Positions 62,598 to 64,000 of a DNA stretch of 64,000 nucleotides are shown here, one piece after another. Position 1 is the first letter of the stretch; each line of letters begins with the position of its first letter. The DNA lies in contig OY482865.1 in the NCBI GenBank assembly GCA_960531495.1, positions 11,462,018-11,526,017 on the forward strand. The letters are read 5' to 3'. The DNA is from Zeus faber (Eukaryota > Chordata > Actinopteri > Zeiformes > Zeidae). The notes under the pieces are model-generated. The model saw only the letters and a program-made list of their open reading frames with translations, ran no database searches and had not been told where the DNA came from. The position numbers were made by a program, and so were the translations under genes.

Positions 62598-64000
62598 GCA
62601 CACGCACGTGAACACTGCTGATTTCATGTTCTGAAATGTCAAAATGTGATGGAAAACAATGAGGCTGATGCTTAACACCTCTCCTAATAACCTGCTTGGG
62701 ATGTGGATTCCTTCACAGCTTACAAAATGAAGCTTAAAGGACATATATGCCCAAATATATCGCGGCTATTTTATTCACCGATTATTCGCTTTTTGTTTTG
62801 TCCAATTTAAGACCCAGCTTTCTCAGCCAAATACCTATCAAACTGTCATGGACCTCAACATTTACTTTGGTCCGAATATGAACGGCGAATAAACAATTGA
62901 ATTGTCTTTTTTTGTTTAATTTAATGTCATTATAATAGTGGCACAAAATAAAACTTACAAACAAACGTTTGGCACTGAAGATTGGAAGAGAGAAAATTGG
63001 GAAGAATTGGCAAACAGGTTCAGGCAAACAGAGATTTTGCATGAACGCAACTGATGTACACTCACCTAATTTCACATTCTATTTATTGCAACATTTCTAA
63101 CATTGGATTAAACTTCCCCTTCAAGTAGGATGGAAACATATGATTGGGGAATCCTAAGATTTCTAACAAAATCTGCTCCAATAATTGCAATCGGCAGATA
63201 ATGTCATCATATCTCATTTGGAAAGGAAGTGCAACAACAAAACAGCAACAGGGGTGAGTAAGAGGGTGACTTCAAAAAAAACAAATCGAGATAGAACAGA
63301 GGACCACACCAAGCCACTACAGAGGAGGAAGCGTGACAAGCTTACTCATGGAAAGCGAAGGAACACGGATGGGAACACTGAGGCCGGGGGGAAACGTCTG
63401 AACGACTTTAAGCGGCTGCGAGACGCTTTGAAAATCAAGGAGAGGCATGCTGGTCACAGATGACTGGACAGTCTATTCTCTAGGTGTCATTATGCTTTAA
63501 CAACCTTTTCCTGTAGTAGTTCTGCATGAGGCGTTGCAAGACCTCGTGGTTGTATTATAAGTAACGTTGGGGAATTTTATCAAGTTTCATGATTGCATCA
63601 AAAACACTCAATACTTTAAATAACATTAAAAATACAGTATGACGGTGTGATGAAAATACGTTTGCGTGATGAAGAATTTGTATGGCAGTTCAGCTCAATG
63701 TGTGAATAAAGCCACAACAGCCTCATAACAGTTTCGTGCTGTGATGGTAATGTGCTTTTGGTTTACGTTAGATGGCTGAACACTGAACATTTAGGTTAAT
63801 AGATGACTCATAACGGCCTCACGACACAGTGATACTGTACTGGTAATGTTCTACAATGTATCAGGACATTTTATGATGTAGTTAGGAAGTTGAGAATACA
63901 TTTACTATGTGTTTGTAATAAAACCATGATGCCATATAATGCCTCATGCACAAATATACAAGTAAAGACACCAACAGTTTGCATGCTTGGTTACAGCAAA
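62476..64000. other. ints13 intron up to the right edge
   Basis: No further ints13 exon is recognised. It contains a (CA)n tract at 62536-62606 with CG interruptions. The Lys/Arg-rich plus ORF at 63185-63463 has no recognised motif. Confidence 0.55.

Noticed and set aside
63185-63463. 92-codon Lys/Arg-rich plus ORF in an ints13 intron
   Set aside because: A-rich sequence gives Lys/Arg by composition; no motif or neighbour support.

Overview
This window is nuclear genomic DNA from a ray-finned (teleost-type) fish. The evidence is vertebrate multi-exon genes with GT-AG introns, dense (GT)n and (AAT)n microsatellites, and Tc1, hAT, pogo, Gmr1-type gypsy and teleost LINE/SINE debris. I placed exon boundaries by hand from reading frame, splice dinucleotides, phase continuity and remembered vertebrate protein sequences. 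No search was run.

Layout, left to right: wasl (N-WASP, + strand, 5' truncated by the window edge, 387-7463) carries a Tc1 element in an intron. lmod2 (leiomodin-2, - strand, complete, 13806-22119) lies tail-to-tail with wasl. asb15 (ankyrin/SOCS-box protein, - strand, complete in 13 exons, 23552-28945) follows. Next come kitlg (Kit ligand/stem cell factor, + strand, 30372-35874) and a gene joining a TIN2-like N-terminal domain to 11 C2H2 zinc fingers (+ strand, 40659-46315, first exon not found). A repeat-rich stretch follows, with a hAT remnant and an unrecognised group of + strand ORFs (about 53.0-57.5 kb). Last is ints13 (asunder, Integrator subunit 13, - strand, 57871-62475, 5' exons beyond the right edge).

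The wasl-lmod2-asb15 order matches human 7q31. KITLG and INTS13 lie on human chromosome 12, so the window joins two blocks that are separate in mammals. wasl and lmod2 both act on actin nucleation and asb15 is a muscle E3-ligase adaptor, but nothing in the sequence shows that the genes are co-regulated; this is not an operon-like system.

The most unusual observations are these. (1) A minisatellite of about 22 copies in asb15 intron 7 has a unit made of the exon 7 3' end plus its splice donor, so the real donor is followed by an array of near-identical decoys. (2) The TIN2-like/zinc-finger gene architecture. (3) A gypsy remnant with integrase upstream of reverse transcriptase. (4) A 90-nt stop-free intron in ints13. 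(5) A possible 18-nt microexon in wasl. (6) Extra introns in lmod2 compared with mammals.
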